This document shows positions 11,318 to 22,844 of a stretch of 64,000 nucleotides of DNA, in pieces. The DNA comes from Amphiduros pacificus (lineage: Eukaryota; Annelida; Polychaeta; Phyllodocida; Hesionidae): NCBI GenBank assembly GCA_949316495.1, contig OX439006.1:43172918-43236917 (forward strand), written 5' to 3'. Position 1 is the first letter of the stretch. Every line of letters starts with the position of its first letter. A program made the translations under genes and the position numbers. Under the pieces are notes generated by a model. It saw only the letters and a list, made by a program, of their open reading frames with translations. It did not search any database and was not told the origin of the DNA.

Positions 11318-12573
11318 TCATGCGCTAAAGCTGACCATCAACAGGAAAAAATGAACGATACAAGAGATTTACTCTCTCTTCAGCGCACCATCCAACCAGG
11401 TTTTTCACGGGGGCATTTGCCATTTTGCAAATTGGGTATCTCATTTCACTGGCACATCAGGTCATGTATACCGTAACCAAACTCGGCGACCCTACCCAAC
11501 CCAAATCCTTTTAAAACATTGATATTTCTTTTCCTTGTATCAGTTTATTTCATGAACATAATATTTGATGGGGCCCAGGGATTCTGACAGATCACCGCCC
11601 TGCTTTCAATGGCCTACACCATACCCTAGTCATGATTTGGGTTTCTTTAAACCAACTTAACATTCACAGTTCTGAGACACACATGAGTGGGACCGAATTG
11701 TTACCACAGAAAACGGTGCTTTACAACCTACAGGAAATCACTGCATTTTCCCCAGTACCATACCAATCACAGAGTAACACTATAGAGAAAGTATTTATAA
11801 CTATTTCTGCTCGTATTTGTTTTGCCTTCAGGGCTGGATGTTCGGGTTTCAATGTGATTAAGCTGTAAGTCAATGGAGCATGCAGATATTATCAGTCCAT
11901 ATCGGCCATGTTTTGACCCGTAGTGTCAGTTTGCACCATCAGATGGTGCTTTCCATAAGCGAAGCTTGTTTTGTGTATGCATAGTGTAAAATGCATAGTG
12001 TAAAAATGCATAAGCTTGATTTTTTTTAAATCAGCACTTGTCTTCTCTATGGTAACACAGATGGTCCTTCTTTTTTTTGTTGGGGGGGGGGGATTCAGTG
12101 CCTGTTTCTAGTAGATCTCAGAAAGGAACCATCTGTTAAAAAAAATAATATTAATTTAGATTGATAGCATTCTAGCTTCCTTTGCCTAATATTTTTTATT
12201 AAAATTTATCATTTCTACCATCAATTGAAGAGCAATCAAACTTGAATAGATATATGAGAATTACCACTATGATCCTTATATAAATTTTATTTATCAAATT
12301 TGAAGAAAACTTACTTAAAATCAGAAAACAAGTATTTGGAAACAGAACTTCATTTGTAACTTGTTCACAAGCCCTTGTCAGAAATTTCTGCCTGTTGGAA
12401 ACTGCTCTTGGTATGAGATATAGATGGTTATGGAATAATGAATGAATTAATAAACAGGTCATGTGAAAACTTAAATTTGGGATTTATTTTTTTATTTTGG
12501 ACTTTGAGGGATGCTATAACAGAGATGGTGAAACTAAAGATTAAATTAAATGTATTTATTCGTGTTTTTGCAG
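11318..12573. other. gene B intron upstream of the constant exon
   Basis: About 1.25 kb of AT-rich intron. It includes a G tract (12083-12091) and no coding signal that I trust. Confidence 0.45.
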
Positions 12574-13281
12574 AAAAAGAAAGTGACGGTTACTATGGTG
12601 ATGAAGAAGACTGAGGAGCAGGTTAGTGTGATGCTGGCTGACACCATCGTGGCCCTCTGCCGCAACACCTTACCCTACGTGGGCCATGTCTCCGTGGAGG
12701 GCCTGCTCGGCATAACACTCGACAACAAAGAAATATTCCTCGTCAACATCAACCAGAAAATAGACCGGGATGGTGAATCAAACAATGTGAAGAAGAGAGA
12801 TGGTGAACCAGACAACGTGGATGAGACATCAGAAATTGAGTCAGATTCAGAATCTGGAAAAAGAAAACGCAAAAGAAAACGTCGAAAAAGTAATGAACAG
12901 AAATCTGATTCAGGACAGCCTCCGCCTTCAAAGGAGGCTAGTGATAGTGGACAACACGAAGGTGACAATAAAAGTGCTATGTACCATGAAGAGAGCAGGC
13001 ATATGAAAGTGAAAATGGAAAGACTACATGGGCATGTTCATGAAAGTGATGAGGAGGATGTTAGTTTTGTGAAACAAGAGACCCTAGCAAATGCCAATAC
13101 ATACAATACTAATTCTATGCCTTATCCGCCTCCAATACCTGGGCCCAGTAGAGACTCGCATATGTACAATCAGGCCTCTGGAAGCTTAACAATAAATCCC
13201 TCACAATTACAAGAACTGTCTTACCAACTTGCAGCATCAGATTCTGTAGCAAATACTAGTCATAATAATCCTGCACATTTG
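12574..13281 (+). CDS. gene B constant exon: conserved N-terminal module plus basic region
   Basis: The acceptor is a T-rich tract ending ttgcag (12571-12573 CAG) and the donor is TTG|GTAAGT at 13282, phase 0. The likely start is ATG 12595 (A at -3, G at +4), giving 229 residues; the exon is also open upstream of it. Residues 1-56 hold the module shared with gene A (KTEEQVSVMLADTIVALCRN, EGLLGIT, KEIFLV). Residues 89-98 (KRKRKRKRRK) are a probable nuclear localisation signal between acidic Ser-rich stretches. VKME (139-142) and VKQE (159-162) fit the SUMO consensus. A Pro-rich patch lies at about 176-185, and an NPSQLQELS motif near 201-209 resembles one in gene A. Every gene B isoform should begin with this part and continue through exon 13750 into one zinc-finger exon. 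I do not recognise the N-terminal module. Confidence 0.87.
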
Positions 13282-13383
13282 GTAAGTTGATTTACTGTTG
13301 GAATCACAGTAATCTTATAAAAACTTATGAAATTTGTGCTTAGAACTGTTTTTCTTAGGTGATGTTGTCATTTACCACATAAA

Positions 13384-13660
13384 ATCAGAATATATTAAAA
13401 CATAGGTTTTTAAAATATAATATTAGATAACACACACTATGTGACATCAGGGTGAAGTATTTAATATCACATAGTACATGTACTTGTGTGCTATTTTATG
13501 ATATTTTTTTAAAACCTACTCTGATTAAACCGATGATTAAATAATGTTTGACCAAATGGAATCAGAGTAAATTTGATGAGAGGTTTTAAAAAATAATGTT
13601 AAATAACACACTGTGTGGCAATGAGTACTTCACCGTGATGTTATCAATATCACATGATGT
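13384..13660. repeat. diverged direct duplication of about 100 bp
   Basis: Two imperfect copies (about 13384-13480 and 13560-13660) share aggttttaaaa, ataacacac, a (g)gtgaagtat/agtacttcaccgtga stretch and atatcacat. They lie in the intron between the two constant exons of gene B. Confidence 0.5.
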
Positions 13661-13749
13661 GATAGGAGAAACCATAGAATTCCCAACCAAATTTCTCTGG
13701 ACCAGTGTCAGGGTGAGTTCTTATTTGATTAATAATTGGTCTGTTTCAG

Positions 13750-13816
13750 GGTTTGTCCCATTCTCCTGCCATGGTCATGCCATCTCTGCCACCACCAGCC
13801 AATTTATCCCAAGAAG
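13750..13816 (+). CDS. gene B small constant exon
   Basis: A 67-base exon of 22 codons plus one base. The acceptor is ctgtttcag (CAG 13747-13749) and the donor GAAG|GTGTGT. Phase 0 in and phase 1 out are the same as the gene A exon at 5719-5776. The peptide is Pro- and Met-rich (SHSPAMVMPSLPPPANLSQE), with no known domain, and probably forms a linker between the regulatory half and the fingers. Its phase-1 exit fits all seven downstream zinc-finger exons. Small size makes chance splice matches possible, but the parallel with gene A argues for it. Confidence 0.75.
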
Positions 13817-13818
13817 GT

Positions 13819-15904
13819 GTGTACATGTCTCTATTACTACATATATTATAGAAAATAAAACCACTCATATCATCTTCAGTGCATCACTTATATGATCATG
13901 TTCACTTGTAGAATTGAGATGGAAATCTTGAACACATCATAGAAATGTTTATTTTTTATCAATAATTATCCATATCATATGAAGATATATTTTTTTCATC
14001 TTTTAGATATTTTATATGAAACCTTTTGGTATTTTATTGCGAGTAAAATAAAACATTTGTTTCAAGATTTAAATCTCGCACAATATTTCTTCATATTGAA
14101 TATGAACATGCAGAGTTATTGAACTAGGAAGTTTATGTAAAAATATATCCATAAATTGGGTAAATTTATGCATAATCTTTACAGAACACTAAAGATTTTA
14201 GGCACAACTGGATTAAATCACCATATGCTATGGAATACAAAAGAAAAAAATGGCTGGAATTCTCTTGTAGTGCTATGAAAAGAGGTGAACCTTCAGTTTT
14301 AACCCAACTGCGGGAGATTGTGTGGTGCCGAATGTTGTTATGTAGTGTAGAATTGTATTTTCAGTATTATTTGATAAAATGGCCTTCATTGCATAAAGAT
14401 ATTAAGGAACACATAACACAAGGATAAGGATTGTTGAGGTGAAGGGATTATGCATGCTGCTTATTAACAAGACATTCAGGTGACAATTAAATGCTCATAT
14501 CTAACCGGGACCAAATGAGATCGAATAACATGAAATATTTGGTCATAGAGGCTGTTTGTTGATCATTTTGCCATATATTTGTCACAAATGTGGCACAATT
14601 TTATCACACTAAAGCCCAATCCTCAGTCATGTGTGAGTGTCAACAGTACTTAATAATGTATGGAAAATATCTTAGAAAAATAAGGAGAATGATTTGTTGA
14701 ATAGAATGCTCTTAATGTACATCTGAATGGGGCCACAGCGAGGATATATTAATGGTGGGTTTGAGATGTTTACAGTGGTGTAAGTCTGCAAGATATGGAG
14801 TCTTCATATTGGTGTGATATCAACCATTTTGATCAATTTTATCAACATCTTTTCTTCTTTAACAAATAACTTGCTGGATTGGATACTGGCAAAGTTTACA
14901 ACGAAATTCTTGTGATTCAAGAAAATGTCTTGATACTAACAAAAATCAATTTTGATTCTGAAGAAACAAGTTATCATACTGATAATTGAGTCTTGATTGA
15001 AATAGATACAATAGAAAATGAATCCTTAATTCAGATAAAAAATCTTAATACTGATAAAACAACACCAAAAATACAACTGATTCTCCATCCAATGTTCACA
15101 GATCTCAAAACATTGGTAATTTTCCTGCAAAATAGAAAAAGTATTCCTAACATTACCCATTGAAGCAGATTTAAAAAGTAGCATTTTAAAATCTCATAGT
15201 CCAGATGCAGTGCTTGGAACTCATCATGACATCATTAAAAAAGTTGCACAGGAAACCACAAAAAGGAGCAACCATATATTGCTATTAACATCTGACACCT
15301 GGTGGCAGCTCTTGTGCCTTTTTAATTCTCTCAATCTGCTCTCCCATATCTGCTGCATTTTTGAGGCGCTATAATTGTATTTGACCCAATTCAGAAGTGT
15401 ACGTGTCAACATATTTCCCATCATGCACTGGCATCTTGAGCCATTCCAGTCAATTTTGCATTTACCAGATAAAAATCCTGGTGAATAGATAATGAGAAAT
15501 TCTATTAATTGGAAACAAGTCACGAATGATTTGATCCTAATATACTATAAAAAATTTGGTGATATTGAGAATGTGAATGATTTATAATTGACTTTCATCA
15601 AATGATAATGATAACAGCATCAAAATAATAAACATGGAAATGAAATATAGTTTATAGTGTAGCATGCCCTCAGCTTGTTTAATTCAGTCAAATAATAGCA
15701 ATTAGTGGAAAAGACCTCTGAAGTTCCTCGCCAAACCAAAAGTTGCTAGCTGTGGGCAAAAGGGCAAGCTCAATTTCTAAACAATGATTAAAAGAGAACC
15801 TAAAAAACTTAGAAAAAATATTGAATAATGTATCTAAAGAAAAAAGAACTTTAAGAAGAATATACAAATATCCGTGACTAAGGACACCTTTACTGTTCTT
15901 GCAG
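13819..15904. other. gene B intron before the first zinc-finger exon
   Basis: About 2.1 kb, AT-rich. Open frames at 14230-14427 and 15224-15523 have no family features and poor codon character. I see no repeat array or transposon end. Confidence 0.45.
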
Positions 15905-16275
15905 AGGCTTGCAAGTCACAGACTGAGAACAGTAGTTGGAGTGTGGAGGAGAGTAGTGGGCCTGACCTATATGGTGGGGTTCCGAGGACCACGGAGGAGG
16001 CTCAGGCGACCATCGCCTGCCACTCCAACAGCTGTAACGTCTGCGGCAAAATATTCATGAACGCTGGAAACTTGCGTGTACATCAGCGGATGCACACAGG
16101 AGAGAGGCCCTACTCATGCACTGTCTGTCTCAAGACCTTTGTACAAAAAAGTCATGTGAAAGTACACATGAGAGTTCACACAGGAGAGAAGCCCTATGGT
16201 TGTGATCAATGTGAAAAAAGGTTCAGTCAAAGTTGTGTACTGAAAAGACACAAAGTACAAATGCATAACAAATAA
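15905..16275 (+). CDS. gene B terminal exon E1: three C2H2 zinc fingers
   Basis: This is the first alternative last exon of gene B, encoding 122 residues (isoform of about 374). The acceptor is ttactgttcttgcag (ends 15904), and the exon opens with two split-codon bases, in phase with the 13816 donor. An acidic and polar leader of about 44 residues precedes three C2H2 fingers with HTGERP and HTGEKP linkers. The helices read NAGNLRV, QKSHVKV and QSCVLKR, and the last finger ends H-x4-H. AATAAA (16271-16276) overlaps the TAA stop and another lies at 16383, so this exon can end its own transcript. Its next neighbour, E2, starts only 243 bp later, which leaves no donor and no room for anything but a separate terminal exon. 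Confidence 0.92.
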
Positions 16276-16518
16276 ATATAATTCAAAATTCCGGGAATAT
16301 AATGCAGGAAGGTCTACATGAATGACTGATGATGAAAATGACTCTGTTATATCAAAACATCACTGTACTAAAAAAAGATTTGAATAAAATGTTTGAACAA
16401 ATTGTATGTCTTCTTGGCCTTAGTGATACAGAAATTAAAATGGTATTAAAATTTCAATGAATATTGCAACATTTAAATTTGGAAATGAAAAATTAAATCG
16501 TTTGTCATTTAATTCCAG

Positions 16519-16889
16519 GCACACCGCACCACCGTCAGTCTAAATCGGAAATTGATGTATTTTTACAAGACTGGAACAAGAGCATAACGCAGCCAAGCAA
16601 AGGACCAGTCTCAGAACCTGCCAGTAAAGAGGAAGTAGTGTGTCCCGTGTGTGAGAAGGTGTTCTCCACCTCGCGAAATCTCAAAGTTCACAGCATGATA
16701 CACACAGGGGAGAGACCTCATGTGTGCCAGTCATGTGGCAAGCGCTTCATTCAAAAAACGGCATTAAACGTGCACATCAGGACTCACACCGGAGATAGGC
16801 CCTATCGCTGCGAGTTTTGCGACAAGGGATTCAGTACCAGGGGAAATCTGAGATCACATGCAATGGTCCATTTCAGAGACAAAATTTGA
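16519..16889 (+). CDS. gene B terminal exon E2: three C2H2 zinc fingers
   Basis: The acceptor is gtcatttaattccag (ends 16518), with two split-codon bases, phase 1. It encodes 122 residues. The leader is hydrophilic (TPHHRQSKSEIDVFLQDWNK...) and is followed by three fingers with HTGERP and HTGDRP linkers and helices TSRNLKV, QKTALNV and TRGNLRS. AATAAA motifs lie at 16924 and 16936. Just after the stop, in the +1 frame, bases 16906-16929 read TTGEKPNK, a remnant of a zinc-finger linker, so this exon may once have had another finger. The HTGDRP linker differs slightly from the usual TGEKP but is found in many real C2H2 proteins. Confidence 0.92.
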
Positions 16890-16941
16890 GGATTTGAGTT
16901 TGAAAACAACAGGAGAGAAGCCTAATAAACTGTCCAATAAA

Positions 16942-18024
16942 TAATAATCATCACCTCGTCGTGTGTGATAATTTGATATTATAACTCAGATCAGATCATG
17001 AAGTCAAAATCCAGAATAATTTTCACAGCGAGAGGTTTGATTGACATTGATACAATCAGCCAATGCAGTTGTAAACTTTTATGAGATGATGTGACCATGT
17101 GTGACTGTTGACACATCATTGGGCGACCAATCAATCATGCATATCTGAAGACAACAGATACTTAAGATTTTACATTGTTTCATCAAATTCATATTTATAA
17201 CATGTTTAATGTTGTATTTCCCACTCCAAATGAACCATATAAACAAGTCTGAAAAAAAGATTTGGAAGATTTTTTTACTCCCCTGCCATTTATTTTAAAT
17301 GTTGTTTATTTAAAATACATATGTGGTAAAATATATATATAATATTGTAATTATAGTGATAAATGTGATAACCTTTGAATACCGTGTGCACTTTTATATA
17401 CCATTTTTATCTTATATACCATCTCTACCATCAAATATTATTTTTTGCTTTCATCCACATCTCTGCATAACTTTCTCTCTGTAAGATGGTTGGTTCAATT
17501 TTATAATGGAATAAAATCAGATTGGTGCCTCCAGATCTGTCATTTGAAAAAGTAAACTCTACCAGTTGAATTATAAACCAGAAAAATAAGTTGATGTTCT
17601 CATTTAGAAGCGCATCTTAGTGGGTGGGTGTCAGTTTGTTCAAGACACTTCCTTTAAATATAAAGTTGAGAACCTTCTTCATGTGAAACCTATGACAAGG
17701 AGATTAATTTCTGAATATGGATTACAAATAAAAAGATCTATGAATCTGGAGATTAATTAAAAATCATCAAATATTTGTGCTGAGTGTATTTTTAAGCTTT
17801 CTTTGGCCCCAAATTAAGGTTATGTATTTTAATTTACAGTTGATTTGATGCCTGGAATGAAGTTAATAAATATTTCAACAGAGAAGAACGGAGATTTTCA
17901 ATTAAAGAAAAGCAAAACCGTAAAAAAAATCACCCATTCCGAGTCATTTAGAACAGTTTACAATCAAAGAAGCTGAAAACTTGTGTTTCACCTTGATTTG
18001 ACAGGTGTCATTTTCTCATTTCAG
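16942..18024. other. gene B intron between E2 and E3
   Basis: About 1.1 kb with 3' UTR of E2 at its start, a short AT run near 17328-17340, and nothing else that I can name. Confidence 0.45.
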
Positions 18025-18347
18025 ACTTTATGGGGCCAGATACTCAACACTCTCATATCAATCAGTACATGGATAAGAATCCTGGACCATTCATGTGTGA
18101 TATGTGTCATAAGTCATATGCAAATCAAAATAATCTCAAAGTTCACAAAATGATTCACACAGGAGAGAAGCCCCACAAATGTGAATATTGTGGCAAGTCG
18201 TTTGTGCAGAAAACTAATTTGAAGATTCATGTGAGGATCCATACCGGAGAGAAGCCCTACACTTGCTCTGTATGTGGCAAAGCATACCGCCAGGGAACGG
18301 CTTTGAAAATACACCTTGCAACTGTCCATGACATGAGCGAAATTTGA
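18025..18347 (+). CDS. gene B terminal exon E3: three C2H2 zinc fingers
   Basis: The acceptor is cattttctcatttcag (ends 18024), phase 1. It encodes 106 residues with a short leader and then three fingers joined by HTGEKP linkers. Finger 1 has Tyr in place of the usual Phe. Helices are NQNNLKV, QKTNLKI and QGTALKI, and the last finger ends H-x4-H. AATAAA follows at 18433. Fingers 1 and 2 are close to those of gene A exon M2 (same NLKxHKMIH and KSFVQKTNL stretches), so E3 and M2 are probably the same exon inherited by both genes. Confidence 0.93.
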
Positions 18348-18878
18348 TATTTGTCCTCTTTTATTTTCTTTTATTTTTTTTTTCGTTTTTTTATACACAA
18401 TTTAACTTAGTCTTGGGTGATTTTCAAAAAATAATAAAATTTATAATTGATATTGTTAATAATTGATATTTTTGAGAAAATGATACAGACATAAAAATGA
18501 ACTCAGAATAACTGATCCAACCAAAGTAATATTAGCACATTAAAGAAAAATACACCACACCTTGTTATTTCTCAGCTTGAGATTTAAACTAGAATTAATA
18601 TAATTCATTAAAACATATTAAAACAAGAAGATTTTATTGTGAATTCAATATGATCTTGAAACATTGGACCTTCTTGAAAAAAATATTTCACTTGAAACAT
18701 TTTGCAAGACAACTGTTCTTGTAAGTAGGATGGTGACCATGGTTACAGTCATGTGATTTTCATATATATTTTTGTGTTTGTCTTTCATTAATTCCTGCCA
18801 TGTCATAAATTGGAGAATTCAGCTTCTGTTTTAATCTCACTGAAGGATTATAATATAACATATCCTGCCTTTTTAGTA
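18348..18878. other. 3' UTR of E3 and following intron
   Basis: A T-rich stretch with AATAAA at 18433-18438, then AT-rich sequence. Nothing else seen. Confidence 0.4.
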
Positions 18879-19112
18879 GGATCAGGACAAAGAGAGAGGC
18901 CCCTTCAGGTGGAGTTAGAATCCTTCTAAGATCAGGACTAAATTAGAGGCCCCTTCAGGTGGGGTTAGATTCCTTATAATATCAGGACTAAATTAGAGGC
19001 CCCTTCAGGTGGAGTTATATTCCTTCTAAGATCAGGACTAAATTAAAGGCCCCTTCAGGTGGAGTTAGATTCCTTATAAAATCAGGACTAAATTAGAGGC
19101 CCCTTCAGGTGG
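18879..19112. repeat. tandem array, 50-bp unit, about 4-5 copies
   Basis: The unit contains agaggccccttcaggtggag and atcaggactaaatta. The array ends 28 bp before SINE copy 2. Confidence 0.93.
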
Positions 19113-19139
19113 ATTCCTGAGGTATATATAAGAATATAA

Positions 19140-19400
19140 AAGTTGTGGGTTTGATCCCCAGCCGTGCCAAGATTGAAATAATGATAAAATTTCCCATATA
19201 AGCTGAGGCCCGAGCTTAAAGTGTTAGCCCATTGTCCTTGTAAATCTGTGACAAGGTGGGTTGTCGTGTCAAGGACCTTTGACTTGACAATTCAGTGAGG
19301 CAGCACTGTATCTGCTACAAGTAGGTCTCATCACAAAATGACTGAAATAATGTTGAAAGTGATGTAAAACCACAAACATACAAACAAACAAAAAACCAGT
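19140..19400 (+). mobile_element. tRNA-derived SINE copy 2, lacking the head
   Basis: It begins near the B box (gggtttgatcccc) and runs through the full conserved body (gacaattcagtgaggcagca, gtaggtctcatcacaaaatg) to a CAAA-type tail. The tRNA-like head is missing, as expected for a 5'-truncated copy. Confidence 0.85.
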
Positions 19401-19521
19401 AAGTCTGTAAAACCTATTTGTACAAGAACAGCACAGCTTCTGCAGTGATGGGGGAAATATTCTGTCATTCTGTCCATCACCTTTAATTTTCACCTCTGAA
19501 ACCACTGAGTGAGAGTACTTA

Positions 19522-19749
19522 CCGTATTTACTCGTGTATAAGACGACTCGTGTATAAGACGAACCCCCAAAATTGAGGTTATTTTGCTTGAAAAAACCAA
19601 TTTCCGAATATAAGACGAGTTGGTTTTTCTCAAGATATCGGCTCTGCTACCATTCAAGCTTCAGCTGAAGCTTGTCGGCCATTTTAAAAGTGAAACGTAA
19701 ATTTGCTTACAATACAAGAATTTTAGGGTCTTATATGCGAGTATATACG
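19522..19749. mobile_element. MITE, TA-flanked, 228 bp
   Basis: Inverted termini ccgtatttactcgtgtataa at 19522 and the complement of ccgtatatactcgcatataa ending at about 19749, with TA at both edges. The gtataagacg terminus recurs at 19540-19565. TA flanks fit Tc1/mariner-type movement. Confidence 0.7.
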
Positions 19750-19752
19750 GTA

Positions 19753-21318
19753 AAACGTAAATACGATGTTCATATTTTCGAATTAACCGATATCGTACGT
19801 TGCGGATCAATTTTAATTGCATTTTAAATGATAAATAAAGGTATTTACCAAATATTTACCCGTTTTCATTACTTATCATTTAAAATGCAATTAAAATCGA
19901 TCCATGTGAAAGCATTTCTGTAAAAAAGGGAAGACATGACTCAAAGCAGTGGGAACAATGACAATATGCAAAACTGTGAACGCTGATAATTGGAATCAAA
20001 GTCAGAACAAAGCGTTTCGATTTTAATTGCATTTTAAATGATAAATAAAGGTATTTACCCAATATTATCACAAATTAATCCATCCATTTAATATGCATTG
20101 CGCAATACGAGTTCGTCATTTTAAAAAGCGGGAGTGACGGGGACAAGCTCTTATTTTTGGCGCGAAAACAAATGGAGTGTATCAACTCGCATTGAAATAT
20201 TAATATATTGTGCAATGATGGATCCCTGGCTTCTCTTCATGTTCCGCACATCGAATTTAACGGGAAGACACGACTCAAAGCAGTGGAAACAAAGACGAAT
20301 TGCAAAACTGTGAACGCTGATAATTGGAATCAGTGAAAACAAAGTCAGAACATAGCGTTTCGAAATAATAGACATGGGACGTTACGTATTTACCCCTCTC
20401 CCGCCTTTCAAAATGGGATCTTGAGAAATTGTCAGAAATGCTCTCACACGTGGATCGATTTTAATTGCGATACCAATAAAGGTATTTACCTAATATTATC
20501 ACAAATTGGCTTTGCAGGTCAAGAACAGAACAAAACCATCCATTATTGCGCAATATATTAATATTTCAATGCGAGTTAACATTCGTTTTAGCGCTAAAAA
20601 CAAGAGCCTCTTCCCGTCACTTCCAACTTTCAAAATTGCGACCACGTGTTGCGTTGAGTCGTGTCTTCCCTTCTTGAATTCTCCTGCAAATCTGCAAAGT
20701 CAATGATCACATGATTTGTGAGTCACGTGGCCAATTGATCCGATACGTCACGGACATCGTATTTACGTTTTACTTTTACTTCTATGTCTATTAAAATTAT
20801 TATTTAATTTTATCACACAATTCAATTCTGCCTTTGATGTCTTCCCATTCAGTGGTGTGAAAATTAGTAAAATTTCACTGATACCAATTATCAGCGTTCA
20901 CAGTTTTGCGGCATTTGTTTCCACTGCTTTGAGTCGTGTCTTCCCTTGTTGACAGAAATGCTTTCACACGTGGATCGATTTTAATTGCGTTTTAAATGGA
21001 TTGATGGTTTTGTTCTGTTCTCGAACAATTTGTGATAATATTGGGTAAATACCTTTATTTATCATTTAAAATGCAATTAAAATCGGTCCGATATACGTTA
21101 TGTTTTCTTTTGATGCTATTCAAAATTACGACCACGTGTTGCATAATGCATGTTATGAACGGATGGATGTTTTTTTTTTTTTCTGTTCTCGATCTGCAAA
21201 GCGTATTTTGTATTAATATTGGGTAAATACCTTTATTTATCATTTAAAATGCAATTAAAATCGACCCGCTACGTCCGATATCCCTTATTTTGAAAATATG
21301 AACATCGTATTTACGTTT
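19753..21318. mobile_element. foldback element between two MITEs, about 1.57 kb
   Basis: The ends are an inverted repeat of roughly 25-30 bp (aaacgtaaatacgatgttca and its complement near 21290-21318). Inside, blocks such as gcattttaaatgataaataa and cactgctttgagtcgtgtct recur in both orientations, so much of the element could fold on itself. No transposase frame is present; open frames here are shadows of the repeats. Confidence 0.65.
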
Positions 21319-21320
21319 TA

Positions 21321-21462
21321 CCGTAAATACTCGAGTATAAGACTGTTAAATTTTTGGGCGTAAATCCTCGTCTACAGTTTGCTCTCGTGTATAAGACGAC
21401 CCCCCAAACATTAACTAAGAGTTTTTGTAAAAAAACCTTGTCTTATACACGAGTAAGTACGG
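21321..21462. mobile_element. MITE, TA-flanked, 142 bp
   Basis: Termini ccgtaaatactcgagtataa and the complement of ccgtacttactcgtgtataa, with TA at both edges. It belongs to the same family as 19522-19749 and closes the right side of the foldback element. Confidence 0.7.
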
Positions 21463-21464
21463 TA

Positions 21465-22844
21465 CCTAACTATAAGTAGGAAAGATGCCTTTTCAGGGGA
21501 CCAATTCTATCTATTTCCCATTAAGCTCAGATCTTTTTACCATTTTGGTATGATTTTTTCAAAATCTATTAGCTGTCACTAAGTTATCAAGGAGGCTGTT
21601 ATTTTGAGTAACATTACAAATATTAGGCAGTGAGAACCGATATTTTAAAAAAATCATAAGTAACATGCATTTTGACTGATCAAAATTAGCATCTGCTCAA
21701 ATCTGCTCTTAAAAAGGATTTAAATGATCATGAATGAAGCAATTTCCAGAAAATGTTCACAAACATAACAAAAAATGAAATGATCAGCACAGCTCTAAGG
21801 CTATTGACCTATGTTTGAAAACATTTGTTTCATGGCTTCGTTGTTATGTTGAGTGTTACTCATAGAGGCACTGAAAAGTAAAATGATGTCATGAGAATAT
21901 AGCAATATGCTTATGGTGTCATGAACGGTATTGTCCTTTGAAAAGTGCTAGATTAATGTTAAAACAGTTCTACCCTACTTTGAGCCTCATCTGAGATCAA
22001 ACAAAGTTCATGCTACCCGTGTTCACTTGTAACGTAGAGCTGATGGCTGAGACAGATCTCTGCTTATAGTAGAATTTCTGTGTCTTAATGCAACTTATCA
22101 TATTCTATTTAAATCTTCAACATGTCACAATATTTGTATGTAGATATGCTTTTTATACACAAAATTATAGGTTAAAAACTTTCATGAAATCAGATTTTCA
22201 AGCCTTTTTTCCTTACACTATTCCCAAACCTTTACGATCAATTTTTATTAATAATTAGTAATTACCCATCGTATTTCCCTTTCATAAATGTCTGTGCCAT
22301 TTGGAAGTAGATGAGTCTTCAACTTCAGATAGGGACACTGGAGTGATTTGGCATACAGAGGCATGTTTGGCCATTAGTGTTTGTCTATTCTAACAGGCCT
22401 AACACCAAACAGACCACAACAATGAACACAAATACTGTGCGGTACTTGGCACTTACAACAAATCATAGCGGGTGTATTTTAGTTGATTTCAGGGAGATAA
22501 CTTGCTTGTATCACAGTTTTATGAAGACATTTAAAAATACCCCAAATCTCTGTAAAATTGCATGTGACCTCTGTAATTTCATGAAAGCTTTAATGTTTAA
22601 TACTTTTGACTATGTAAGATCAACCTGACAACCTGAACCATTGTTATTGAAAGTAGTCCCGGAGGATATTACGTGATCATTAATCAACATCGTATGGAGG
22701 TTCACATGTTCGAGGAATACATTAAGAATTTGAATTTTGAAAATTATAGATTTTTTAGGTTGTACATAAATACTCCCATAAGATTAAGCATCTCATAAGT
22801 AAATATGACTGAAAGATTATAAAAAGAATTTCCTCTCTTTCCAG
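21465..22844. other. gene B intron between E3 and E4
   Basis: About 1.4 kb of AT-rich intron. A block at 22165-22200 (ctttcatgaaatcagatttt) recurs inverted at about 23730-23765, on the other side of exon E4. Nothing coding seen. Confidence 0.4.

Noticed and set aside
19880-21243. Several frames of 60-75 residues on both strands
   Set aside because: They come from repeated blocks of the foldback element and have no domain.
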